A stretch of DNA of 54,944 nt from CAZPGL01 sp964586175 (GTDB lineage: Bacteria > Actinomycetota > Acidimicrobiia > Acidimicrobiales > MedAcidi-G1), in the NCBI GenBank assembly GCA_964586175.1, contig CAZPGL010000009.1, positions 1 to 54,944 on the forward strand, read 5' to 3'. A program made the translations under genes and the position numbers. This document shows positions 25,187 to 32,212 of this stretch, piece after piece (within the stretch, counting starts at the first letter, position 1; every line of letters starts with the position of its first letter). The notes beneath the pieces were generated by a model. It made no database searches, was not told where the DNA came from, and saw nothing but the letters and a program-made list of their open reading frames with translations.

Positions 25187-25239
25187 GACCCCCCAACCTG
25201 CAGGAAGGGGCCTGTCCCCTTCCTGCAGGTTGGGGGGTC
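25187..25239. repeat. REP-like palindrome B, perfect 24-bp stem
   Basis: A perfect inverted repeat of two 24-nt arms (25187-25210 and 25216-25239) around the loop CCTGT. It lies 31 nt upstream of the transposase start, and its last two bases are part of the TGA of the methyltransferase gene. As RNA it could also stop transcription coming from the methyltransferase gene. Confidence 0.92.
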
Positions 25240-26014
25240 AGGGGCGGCGGGCGACGAAACCCTGGAGGCGATGGGGGGTGACGACCTCGTCGCCCGGGAA
25301 CCGTTCGGCCAGCACTGACGCCAACTCGTCGGCGAAGGCGGCGCGCCGGTCAGGGGCCAGGTTGACGATCCCGGCACTGCCCGCCATACGCCGGCACCAC
25401 GACACCGTGTCGTACACGACGTCCACGTCCACCTCGAAACGCCCGACCAGTTCGAACCCGGCGCCGGCGAACTGGGCCGACACCTCGGTCTCGTACTGGC
25501 GGATGCCCCCCAGATCCCACGCCGGGTTGTAGACCTCCACCAGTGCTTCGGACACACCGGGCACCGTGTCGGGCAGCGGCAGCCAGTCGAACGCGCACAC
25601 GGCCAGCAACCCGCCCGGCACGAGCAGACGCCGGGCCTCGGCCGCCGCGGCGTGACCGTCGAACCAATGCCACGCCTGACCGCTCACCACCCCGTCGAAG
25701 CAGCCAGCGTCCAGGCCGGTGTCCTCAGCCGGCGCACACACCCAGTCCACCTCGACACCATCGGCAGCCGCCATGCGCCGAGCCCCGCCCAGCATGCGCT
25801 CGTCGACATCCAACCCGGTCGCCACACAACCGGCGGCCGCAAACTGCCTGGCCAGGGTGCCGGTGCCGGTCCCCACATCGAGCACCCGATGCCCCGACCG
25901 GCCGAACCCGAAGCCCGCCAGATGATCCAACGTCTCGGGCGGAAACCCCTTGCGGTGGGCGACGTAATCGTCGACCGCGGCCCCGAACCGGTCGCCGTCG
26001 ACCCCCCTGACCAT
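25238..26014 (-). CDS. class I SAM-dependent methyltransferase
   Basis: A 258-aa Rossmann-fold methyltransferase. VLDVGTGTGTLA (motif I) lies near residue 43, LDVDERML (motif II) near 68, and FDGVVSGQAWHWFD and LLVPGGLLAVC are the post motifs. The QAWHWFD sequence is common in the Methyltransf_11 group related to trans-aconitate and cyclopropane methyltransferases. Substrate unknown. The ATG at 26014 overlaps the dtd stop as TGATG, so translation is coupled to dtd. The palindrome B arm reaches its stop codon. Confidence 0.88.
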   Translation of the reverse strand: MVRGVDGDRFGAAVDDYVAHRKGFPPETLDHLAGFGFGRSGHRVLDVGTGTGTLARQFAAAGCVATGLDVDERMLGGARRMAAADGVEVDWVCAPAEDTGLDAGCFDGVVSGQAWHWFDGHAAAAEARRLLVPGGLLAVCAFDWLPLPDTVPGVSEALVEVYNPAWDLGGIRQYETEVSAQFAGAGFELVGRFEVDVDVVYDTVSWCRRMAGSAGIVNLAPDRRAAFADELASVLAERFPGDEVVTPHRLQGFVARRP

Positions 26015-26460
26015 CAGACCTCCAGCGCCAGGGTCACCGGCCCGTCATTGACGATCTCGACCCGCATGTCAGCCCGGAACCGGCCCGTCGCCACGGTCAG
26101 ACCGGCAGCCCGCAGCGTCTCGACCACCCGGTCGACGAGCGGCTCGGCCACCTCCGGCCGGGCCGCAGCGATGTACGAAGGACGGCGACCCTTCACCGTG
26201 TCGCCGTACAGGGTGAACTGGCTCACCACCAGCACCTCGCCCGGCGGATCGGCCAGATCCGACACCGACCGGTTCATCACCCCGGCGTCATCGTCGAAGA
26301 TCCGGAGACCGGCCACCTTGGCCGCCAGCCGGTCGGCGACCGCTGCGTCATCGGAGTGGGTGACGCCCACGAACACGCACAGCCCGGCACCGATCGACCC
26401 CACGATCTCGCCGTCCACCGTCACCGAGGACCGCTCCACCCGTTGGACCAGCGCACGCAT
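26014..26460 (-). CDS. dtd: D-aminoacyl-tRNA deacylase
   Basis: A 148-aa DTD that hydrolyses D-aminoacyl-tRNA and glycyl-tRNA-Ala, a proofreading step. It begins MRALVQRVERSSVTVDG. The SQFTLYGD (SQxT) and NDGPVTL (NxGPVT-like) active-site motifs are both present, with an Asp inserted in the second (N-D-G-P-V-T), as in many bacteria. Length is typical. The start at 26460 is fixed by TACCGT 7 nt upstream. It leads a two-gene unit with the methyltransferase and is divergent from the GT4 gene. Confidence 0.95.
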   Translation of the reverse strand: MRALVQRVERSSVTVDGEIVGSIGAGLCVFVGVTHSDDAAVADRLAAKVAGLRIFDDDAGVMNRSVSDLADPPGEVLVVSQFTLYGDTVKGRRPSYIAAARPEVAEPLVDRVVETLRAAGLTVATGRFRADMRVEIVNDGPVTLALEV

Positions 26461-26467
26461 GTGACCG

Positions 26468-26473
26468 ACGGTA
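26468..26473 (-). promoter_or_regulatory. -10 box for leaderless dtd
   Basis: TACCGT on the minus strand, 7 nt before ATG 26460. Confidence 0.6.
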
Positions 26474-26523
26474 TCCGGTCCCACCTTTGGGGATCGGGCC
26501 GGATGCCGCCAGACTTGTCGACG

Positions 26524-27843
26524 ATGTTCACCCCCACCGCCTCCCCGCAGCCGTCGCGCCCCGACGCCGACCACCTGCGCATCGCCTACCTCGCCTATCG
26601 GGGCAAGCCCCACTGCGGCGGCCAGGGCGTCTACACCCATCACCTAACCAAGGCCCTCGTCGACCTCGGCCACCACGTCGAGGTGCTGGCCGGCCAGCCG
26701 TATCCGGTGCTCGACGAACGCGTCCCCCTCGTGTCGCTGCCCAGCCTCGACCTGTACAACGACCACTTCCCCATGCGCAAGGCCCGCATCTGGGAGATGA
26801 AGTCGCCGTGGGACGTGGCCGAAGCCGTGTCGTTCAACACCGGCAACTTCTCGGAGCCGATGGCGTTCAGCATGCGGGCCTGGTCGCACCTGCGGACCCG
26901 GGCCGACCAGTTCGACCTCGTGCACGACAACCAGTCGCTGGGCTGGGGGGTGCTGCTCATGCAGGAACGCCTCGGCCTGCCCGTGCTGTCCACCATCCAC
27001 CACCCCATCACCGTCGACCGCCGCCTCGAGATCGAACACGCCCGCACCCTCTGGGAGCAGGTCGGCAAGCGTCGCTGGTACGCGTTCACCCGGATGCAGA
27101 CCCAGGTCGCCAAGCGCATGACCCGGGTCATGACGGTCTCCGAGTCGTCGAAGGGCGACATAGCCGCCGACCACAAGGTCGACCCCGACCGCATCCACGT
27201 CGTCCCCGTCGGCGTCGACCCCGACCTGTTCCTCCCCGTCGACGGTGTCCAGCGGATACCGGGACGCATCGTCACCACGGCCAGCGCCGACGTCGCCATG
27301 AAGGGCCTCAAGTACCTCCTCGAGGCCATCGCCAAGCTGCGCACCGAGCGCCACATCGAGTTGGTCATCATCGGCCGGCCCAAAGAGGACAGCGCCAGCT
27401 CCAGCGTGTTCCGCGACCTCGGCCTGACCGACTGTGTGAGTTACGTCCACGGGGTGCCCGACGAGCGCATCGTCGAGCTCTACAGCGAGGCCGAGTTGGC
27501 CGTCGTGCCGTCGCTCTACGAAGGCTTCTCGCTGCCCGCCATCGAAGCCATGTCGTGCGGCGTGCCCCTCGTCGCCACCACCGGCGGTGCCCTGCCCGAG
27601 GTCACCGGCACCCACGGCGACACGTGCTTCCAGGTGCCGCCCGGCGACAGCGACGCCCTGGCCGCCATGATCCGCAGCGCCCTCGACGACCCCGATGCCC
27701 GGACCCGCATCGGCGCCAACGGCCGCCAGCGGGTCATCGACCAGTGGAGTTGGCGTCACACCGCCCAACGCACCGTCGAGCAGTACCGCCACCTGCTCGC
27801 CGAACAGGCCACCCGCCGTTGGGCCGGCGGCCACCGGAGTTGA
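26524..27843 (+). CDS. glycosyltransferase family 4
   Basis: A 439-aa GT-B-fold retaining glycosyltransferase. GGQGVYTHHLTKAL near residue 37 is the N-terminal nucleotide-sugar loop region. VPVGVDPDLF, the PSLYEGFSLPAIEAMSCG region with the E-x7-E motif, and the C-terminal Rossmann domain are intact. It is probably a membrane-associated cytosolic enzyme acting on a lipid or glycan acceptor. It heads an operon with a methyltransferase (7-nt gap) and an alpha/alpha-toroid protein. The start ATG 26524 has a weak CAGACT box 8 nt upstream. It may modify an isoprenoid- or inositol-linked glycan, but nothing in the sequence names the sugar. Confidence 0.9.
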   Translation: MFTPTASPQPSRPDADHLRIAYLAYRGKPHCGGQGVYTHHLTKALVDLGHHVEVLAGQPYPVLDERVPLVSLPSLDLYNDHFPMRKARIWEMKSPWDVAEAVSFNTGNFSEPMAFSMRAWSHLRTRADQFDLVHDNQSLGWGVLLMQERLGLPVLSTIHHPITVDRRLEIEHARTLWEQVGKRRWYAFTRMQTQVAKRMTRVMTVSESSKGDIAADHKVDPDRIHVVPVGVDPDLFLPVDGVQRIPGRIVTTASADVAMKGLKYLLEAIAKLRTERHIELVIIGRPKEDSASSSVFRDLGLTDCVSYVHGVPDERIVELYSEAELAVVPSLYEGFSLPAIEAMSCGVPLVATTGGALPEVTGTHGDTCFQVPPGDSDALAAMIRSALDDPDARTRIGANGRQRVIDQWSWRHTAQRTVEQYRHLLAEQATRRWAGGHRS

Positions 27844-27850
27844 CCGGCCC

Positions 27851-28600
27851 GTGCTCACCGTCCGATACGACCGCCTCGGGCTGCGAGCCGGCGAACGCCT
27901 GCTCGACCTGGGCTGCGGGTTCGGCCGCCACGCCTACGAGGCCCTGCGCCGCGGCGCCCATGTCGTCGCCTGCGACCTCGGCCACGACGAGTTGGTCGAG
28001 GTGGTCAAGATCACCGGCGTCATGCGGGCCGACGGAGAAGTCGCCGACGACGTCGCCATCGGCACCACCGTGGGAGACGCCACCCGCCTGCCGTTCGCCG
28101 ACGGATCCTTCGACCGCATCATCGCCTCCGAGGTGATGGAGCACATCGAGAACGACGAAGGTGCCCTGCGCGAGCTGACCCGGGTGCTGCGCCCCGGCGG
28201 CACCATCGCCGTCACCATCCCGGCCCGACTGCCCGAACGGGTCTGCTGGGCGTTGTCCGAGGACTACCACGCCCCCAACGTGGTCGGCGGCCACGTACGC
28301 ATCTACGGCCACACCGAGCTGGAATCCAAGATGACCGCCGCCGGCCTCACCCCCGACGGCGCCCACCGGGCCCACGCCCTGCACAGCCCCTACTGGTGGC
28401 TGCGGTGCGCCGTCGGCCCCAACCGGCCCATCGAGGACAGCCGACTGGTCAGCGCCTACCACCGTCTGCTCTCCTGGGACATCGTCAAGGCCCCCCGGTT
28501 GACCCGCACCACCGAACGGATCCTCAACCCGGTGCTCGGCAAGAGCCGGGTCGTGTACGCCACCAAGCCCGTCGAGGAGCCCGCCCATGTCGCTGCCTGA
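27851..28600 (+). CDS. SAM-dependent methyltransferase (Methyltransf_11)
   Basis: A 249-aa methyltransferase. LLDLGCGFGRHAYEALRRGAHVVACDLG holds motifs I and II, GDATRLPFADGSFDRIIASEVMEHIENDEGAL is the Methyltransf_11 core, and LTRVLRPGGTIAVTIP follows. The C-terminal part (HSPYWWLRCAVGPN...RILNPVLGKSRVVYA) is characteristic of a group found beside GT4 enzymes. The GTG start at 27851 follows the GT4 stop by 7 nt, and the last 14 nt overlap the next gene. It probably methylates the GT4 product (inference). Confidence 0.88.
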   Translation: MLTVRYDRLGLRAGERLLDLGCGFGRHAYEALRRGAHVVACDLGHDELVEVVKITGVMRADGEVADDVAIGTTVGDATRLPFADGSFDRIIASEVMEHIENDEGALRELTRVLRPGGTIAVTIPARLPERVCWALSEDYHAPNVVGGHVRIYGHTELESKMTAAGLTPDGAHRAHALHSPYWWLRCAVGPNRPIEDSRLVSAYHRLLSWDIVKAPRLTRTTERILNPVLGKSRVVYATKPVEEPAHVAA

Positions 28601-29678
28601 GATCACCGGCCTCGTGTCGGCAGCCGACCTGCGCCGCACCGCCGGAACCATCGCCGACTGGCAGCTGGCCGACGGCATGATCCCCTGGTTCCCGGGCGGC
28701 CACGCCGACCCCTGGAACCACATCGAGGCCGCCATGGCCCTGGCCGTGACCGGCCACCTCGACGAGGCCGAAGCGGCCTACCGGTGGCTGATCGCCACCC
28801 AGCACACCGACGGACCAGGCGCCGGCGCCTGGCACCAGTACTACCTGCCGGACCGAATCGAGGACCCCAAGTTCGACACCAACGTCACCGCCTACGTGGC
28901 CACCGGGACGTGGCACCACTGGCTGCTCACCGGCGACCGCGGCTTCCTCGAAACCATGTGGCCGGTCGTGGAACGGGCCATCGACTTCGTGCTCGACCTC
29001 CAGAACCCGGGCGGTGAGGTGCGCTGGGCCCGCCACCCCGACGGCACCCCCTGGTCGTTCGCCCTGCTCACCGGCTCGTCCAGCATCTGCCACAGCCTGC
29101 GCTGCGCCGTCGCGGTCGCCGAGGCGATGGGCCGCGAACGCCCCGACTGGGAACTCTCGCTCGCCCACCTGGCCTACGCGGTGCGTACCCGGCCGGCAGG
29201 GGCCTTCGCCCCCAAGGACCGCTGGGCCATGGACTGGTACTACCCCGTGCTGGCCGGAGCGTTCGACCACCACGACGCCCTCCACCATCTACGGGCCCGA
29301 CAGGCCGAGTTCGTGCTCGGCGACCGCGGCGTGCGCTGCGTGAGCGACAAGGACTGGATCACCGCCGCCGAGACCTGCGAATGCGCCATGGCCCATCTCC
29401 TGGCCGGCGACGCCGACGCCGCCCACCGTCTCTACGCCGGAGCGCAGGCCATGCGCCTCGAGAGCGGCCACTACCTGACCGGGATCGTGTACCCCCAGGA
29501 GGTGACGTTCCCGACCGACGAATGCTCCACCTACACCGCCGCCGCGGTGATCCTGGCCGCCGACGCCCTGTCAGGGTCCAGCCCGGCGTCGGCGGTGTTC
29601 GTCGACCACCGCGGCCTCCCCGACATCATCGAGTTGGACGATGCCGACCTGACCGAAGCGGCCCGGCAGCGCGACTGA
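28587..29678 (+). CDS. alpha/alpha-toroid protein (prenyltransferase-like annotation)
   Basis: A 363-aa protein of regularly spaced helices with repeated Trp-rich motifs: DWQLADGMIPWFPGGHADPWNHIEAAMAL, AYVATGTWHHWLLTGDRGFLE, and WAMDWYYPVLAGAF. The pattern indicates an (alpha/alpha)6 barrel as in terpenoid cyclases, prenyltransferases and several glycoside hydrolases. No DDxxD or DxDD prenyl-diphosphate motif is seen, so the common label prenyltransferase is not supported; glycan hydrolysis or epimerisation is equally possible. ATG 28587 overlaps the methyltransferase by 14 nt, so the three genes are one operon. Confidence 0.75.
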   Translation: MSLPEITGLVSAADLRRTAGTIADWQLADGMIPWFPGGHADPWNHIEAAMALAVTGHLDEAEAAYRWLIATQHTDGPGAGAWHQYYLPDRIEDPKFDTNVTAYVATGTWHHWLLTGDRGFLETMWPVVERAIDFVLDLQNPGGEVRWARHPDGTPWSFALLTGSSSICHSLRCAVAVAEAMGRERPDWELSLAHLAYAVRTRPAGAFAPKDRWAMDWYYPVLAGAFDHHDALHHLRARQAEFVLGDRGVRCVSDKDWITAAETCECAMAHLLAGDADAAHRLYAGAQAMRLESGHYLTGIVYPQEVTFPTDECSTYTAAAVILAADALSGSSPASAVFVDHRGLPDIIELDDADLTEAARQRD

Positions 29679-29697
29679 CGGCGACCCGGCCGGCTGC

Positions 29698-30327
29698 TCA
29701 GATGCCAGGGCCGGTGCGACGCAGGGCCCGCAGCGAGCCCGTCGCCCCGATCTCGGCGAACGCCCCGGAGGCCACGGCCCGGTTCCAGATCTCGAACGGT
29801 GGCCGTCCCCCATCGGCCGGGTCGGGGAACACGTCGTGGATGAGCAGCGTGCCACCGACGGCGACATGGGGCACCCAGCCCTCGTAATCGAGGTGGGCCG
29901 GCTCGGCACCGTGCCCGCCGTCGATGAACAACAAGGCCAGCGGGATCGCCCACGCCTCGGCAATGGACGGTGAATCGCCGACCAGAGCCACCACGGTGCC
30001 CTCCAGCCCCGCACCGTGGATCGTGCGGCGGAATGACGGCAGGGTGTCGATCAGCCCGACGTCGGGATCGACCAGGTCGGGCTCGTGCCACTCCCAACCG
30101 GGTTGGTTCTCCTCGGAGCCCCGATGATGGTCGAGGGCGAACACGAGACGGCCTGCGGCCTCGGCGGCGTCACCCAGATAGACGGCCGACTTGCCGCAGT
30201 AGCTGCCGACCTCGAGAAATGGGCCGGCGACGTCGACGGCGGCCGCGTGCCCGTGGATGGCCAGTCCCTCGTCGGGGGGCATGAACCCTCGGGCGGCCTC
30301 GGCCAGCAGGCGACGCTGCTCGTCCAC
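29698..30327 (-). CDS. class I methyltransferase (Methyltransf_24 type)
   Basis: A 209-aa protein with EVGSYCGKSAVYLG (motif I), ALDHHRGSEENQPGWEW (motif II and a metal-site-like His pair), LLFIDGGHG and LLIHDVFPDP. The DGGHxxxxxxxD and HD pattern is typical of macrocin-O-methyltransferase-like, metal-assisted sugar methyltransferases. The GTG start at 30327 is 3 nt after the gtrA stop, so the two are co-transcribed. They converge on the GT4 operon, and this enzyme may act in the same glycan pathway (inference). Confidence 0.82.
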   Translation of the reverse strand: MDEQRRLLAEAARGFMPPDEGLAIHGHAAAVDVAGPFLEVGSYCGKSAVYLGDAAEAAGRLVFALDHHRGSEENQPGWEWHEPDLVDPDVGLIDTLPSFRRTIHGAGLEGTVVALVGDSPSIAEAWAIPLALLFIDGGHGAEPAHLDYEGWVPHVAVGGTLLIHDVFPDPADGGRPPFEIWNRAVASGAFAEIGATGSLRALRRTGPGI

Positions 30328-30330
30328 GGC

Positions 30331-30795
30331 TCAGGCAGCGACGTCGAGCAACTCGTCGTCCTCGCCCTCGCGCCAGAGGAGCCGGTCGAGCACGACGAAA
30401 CGCACCACCCACAGGGCGGCGAAGGCCACGGCGTTGGCGGCCTGCACGCCGATCGTCCGGTCGGTGACCAGACCGATGCCGCCGACCAGCAGGGTCGACA
30501 GGACGAGGCCGGCCAGGGCCAGAGCCCAGAACGGCAGGATCTCGCGACCCACACGGTGACCACCACGGTCCTGTTCCCACACGTAGTGGCGGTTGAGCAG
30601 GTACGACGGAATACTGCCGGCGACCACGGCCACGGCGTTGGCGGCCATGCCGGGCCAATCGAAGATGCCGTGGAGAACGACCAGCAGGGTCTGGCCGACA
30701 CAGACGTTGACCATGCTGACCCCGAGATACCGCTGCAGCTTCCGGCCGTAACGGCTCCAGAAGCGCGCCGGGGCCGAAAGCGGACGGGGCACCAT
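30331..30795 (-). CDS. GtrA-like membrane protein
   Basis: A 154-aa protein with four TM helices (about 30-52, 57-74, 90-112, 118-137) in the GtrA arrangement, including NRHYVWE after helix 2. GtrA proteins are small flippase-like partners of glycosyltransferases that help move polyprenyl-phosphate sugars across the membrane. The ATG at 30795 is used because TAGCCT lies 8 nt before it. It precedes the Methyltransf_24 gene. Confidence 0.88.
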   Translation of the reverse strand: MVPRPLSAPARFWSRYGRKLQRYLGVSMVNVCVGQTLLVVLHGIFDWPGMAANAVAVVAGSIPSYLLNRHYVWEQDRGGHRVGREILPFWALALAGLVLSTLLVGGIGLVTDRTIGVQAANAVAFAALWVVRFVVLDRLLWREGEDDELLDVAA

Positions 30796-30803
30796 GGCGC
30801 ACA

Positions 30804-30809
30804 AGGCTA
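30804..30809 (-). promoter_or_regulatory. -10 box for leaderless gtrA-like gene
   Basis: TAGCCT on the minus strand, 8 nt before ATG 30795, in the 57-bp gap after meaB. Confidence 0.6.
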
Positions 30810-30852
30810 CCGGTACGTGGACCGGGTGTCGGGGAGTCGCTCCGGTCCGATG

Positions 30853-31815
30853 TCACAGGCCCGGCGGGCCGACCAGTCCCGCCAGGCGCCGCGCGGCCAA
30901 GTTCGGTGGCTCGTCGGGGTCAAGATTGGCCTGGATCGAACGCTCGACTGCGTCGGCGGCCAGCGCCAACAGGCGCCAACGCACCTCGGCCCGGTGCCGC
31001 TGCGCACGCCGGCCGGCCAGCCGCCCGACGGCCTCTAGGCGCCGGTGGTGGGCATCGACCGCGGCGGTCAGCCCGTCGACCCCGTCGCCGCCGATGGCGA
31101 CGGTCGTGAGCACGGGGGGCCGGTCCTCATCGGCCGCCGCCAGCCCCCGGTGGCCGCTGGTAACCGACAGGTCGAGCATGAGTTCGAGATCACGACGGGC
31201 GTCGTCGGCACCGGGACGGTCGGCCTTGTTGACCACGAACAGGTCGCCCACCTCGAGGAGGCCGGCCTTGTTGGCCTGCACGGCGTCACCCCAGCCGGGG
31301 GTGACCACCACGACCGTCGTGTCGGCGGCCGCCGCGACATCAACCTCGACCTGGCCCACACCGACCGTCTCGACGACCACCGGGTCGAATCCGGCGGCGG
31401 CCAGCACCCGCACGGCCCCTGGTACCGCCAGCGCCAGGCCTCCACCGTGGCCCCGGGTTGCCATCGACCTGACGAACACGCCGGCGGCCGTCGCCGCCTC
31501 CATGCGGACCCGATCGCCGAGGATCGCCCCGCCGGTCAGTGGCGACGAGGGGTCCACGGCCAGCACCGCGGGGCGACGGCCGGCACCGGCCCATCCGACG
31601 GTGAGCGCAGCGGTCAAGGTGGACTTGCCCGCCCCCGGGGCACCGGTGACCCCCACGACGTGCGCCGCGCCGTCCAGCCCGTGGGTGCGTTCGGCGATGT
31701 CCTCGGCCGGCGCCCCACCCCGCTCGACCAGGGTGAGCAGGCGGGCGACCGACGGCCGGTGGCCAGCCAGGGCCCCGTCCACCAACCTGGGGATCGGGAT
31801 CTCAGCCCGGGCCAC
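30853..31815 (-). CDS. meaB: MeaB-type G-protein chaperone of acyl-CoA mutase
   Basis: A 320-aa SIMIBI GTPase that loads and protects the adenosylcobalamin cofactor of acyl-CoA mutases. P-loop GAPGAGKST near residue 57, AVDPSSPLTGGAILGDRVRM, switch ETVGVGQVEVDVA and the guanine motif NKAD are all present. The N-terminal MARAEIPIPRLVDGALAGHRPSVARLLTLVE is typical of MeaB/ArgK. The GTG start at 31815 lies inside the end of the small mutase subunit gene (14-nt overlap), so it is part of the mutase operon. Confidence 0.95.
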   Translation of the reverse strand: MARAEIPIPRLVDGALAGHRPSVARLLTLVERGGAPAEDIAERTHGLDGAAHVVGVTGAPGAGKSTLTAALTVGWAGAGRRPAVLAVDPSSPLTGGAILGDRVRMEAATAAGVFVRSMATRGHGGGLALAVPGAVRVLAAAGFDPVVVETVGVGQVEVDVAAAADTTVVVVTPGWGDAVQANKAGLLEVGDLFVVNKADRPGADDARRDLELMLDLSVTSGHRGLAAADEDRPPVLTTVAIGGDGVDGLTAAVDAHHRRLEAVGRLAGRRAQRHRAEVRWRLLALAADAVERSIQANLDPDEPPNLAARRLAGLVGPPGL

Positions 31816-32212
31816 CGACCGCTCCCCGGACGGCTGCCACGACCTCCTCGGCCGACGCCCCTGGGCCCAGCACGGCGGCCACCCCGGCGGCCTGCAGGCG
31901 GGGCAGGTCCTCGTCGGGCACGATGCCGCCGATGATCACCGGCACATCCAGCCCGGCTTCGTCGACGGCGGCGACCATACGCGGCCCGAGGGTGAGATGC
32001 CCGGCGTTGTGCATCGACAGGCCCACCGCGTCGGCGTCCTCCTGTTCGACGGCGGCGACGATGGTCTCGGTGGACTGACGCAGCCCCAGGTACACGACCT
32101 CCATGCCGGCGTCCCGCAGGATCCGGGCCACCACCTTGAGGCCCCGATCGTGGCCGTCGAGGCCCAGCTTGGCCAACACGATCCGCAGCGGCGTCCCGTC
32201 GGTCGAGGTCAC
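31802..32212 (-). CDS. acyl-CoA mutase small subunit, B12-binding
   Basis: A 136-aa stand-alone cobalamin-binding domain. The base-off/His-on motif DxHxxG is at GLDGHDRGLKVV near residues 18-29, followed by SMHNAGHLTL and the GG-rich IIGGIVPDEDL nucleotide-tail loop. Its length equals the 136-aa IcmB of Streptomyces isobutyryl-CoA mutase as I recall it. The GTG at 32212 follows the large-subunit TGA with no gap. It forms a heteromeric mutase with the large subunit. A symbol is withheld because substrate is inferred, not shown. Confidence 0.93.
   Translation of the reverse strand: MTSTDGTPLRIVLAKLGLDGHDRGLKVVARILRDAGMEVVYLGLRQSTETIVAAVEQEDADAVGLSMHNAGHLTLGPRMVAAVDEAGLDVPVIIGGIVPDEDLPRLQAAGVAAVLGPGASAEEVVAAVRGAVGGPG

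Larger units (their letters stand above)
24225..25239. mobile_element. RAYT-REP element (REPtron-like)
   Basis: A 1,015-bp unit made of one Y1/HUH transposase gene bounded by two related palindromes that both carry CTGCAGG arms and a GGGG(A/C)C...CCCC core. This is the architecture of REP-associated tyrosine transposases, which act on single-stranded hairpins and are usually domesticated. No target-site duplication or classical terminal inverted repeats are seen. Confidence 0.75.

Noticed and set aside
28587..29678. Prenyltransferase
   Set aside because: No Asp-rich prenyl-diphosphate motif; only the toroid fold supports the name.
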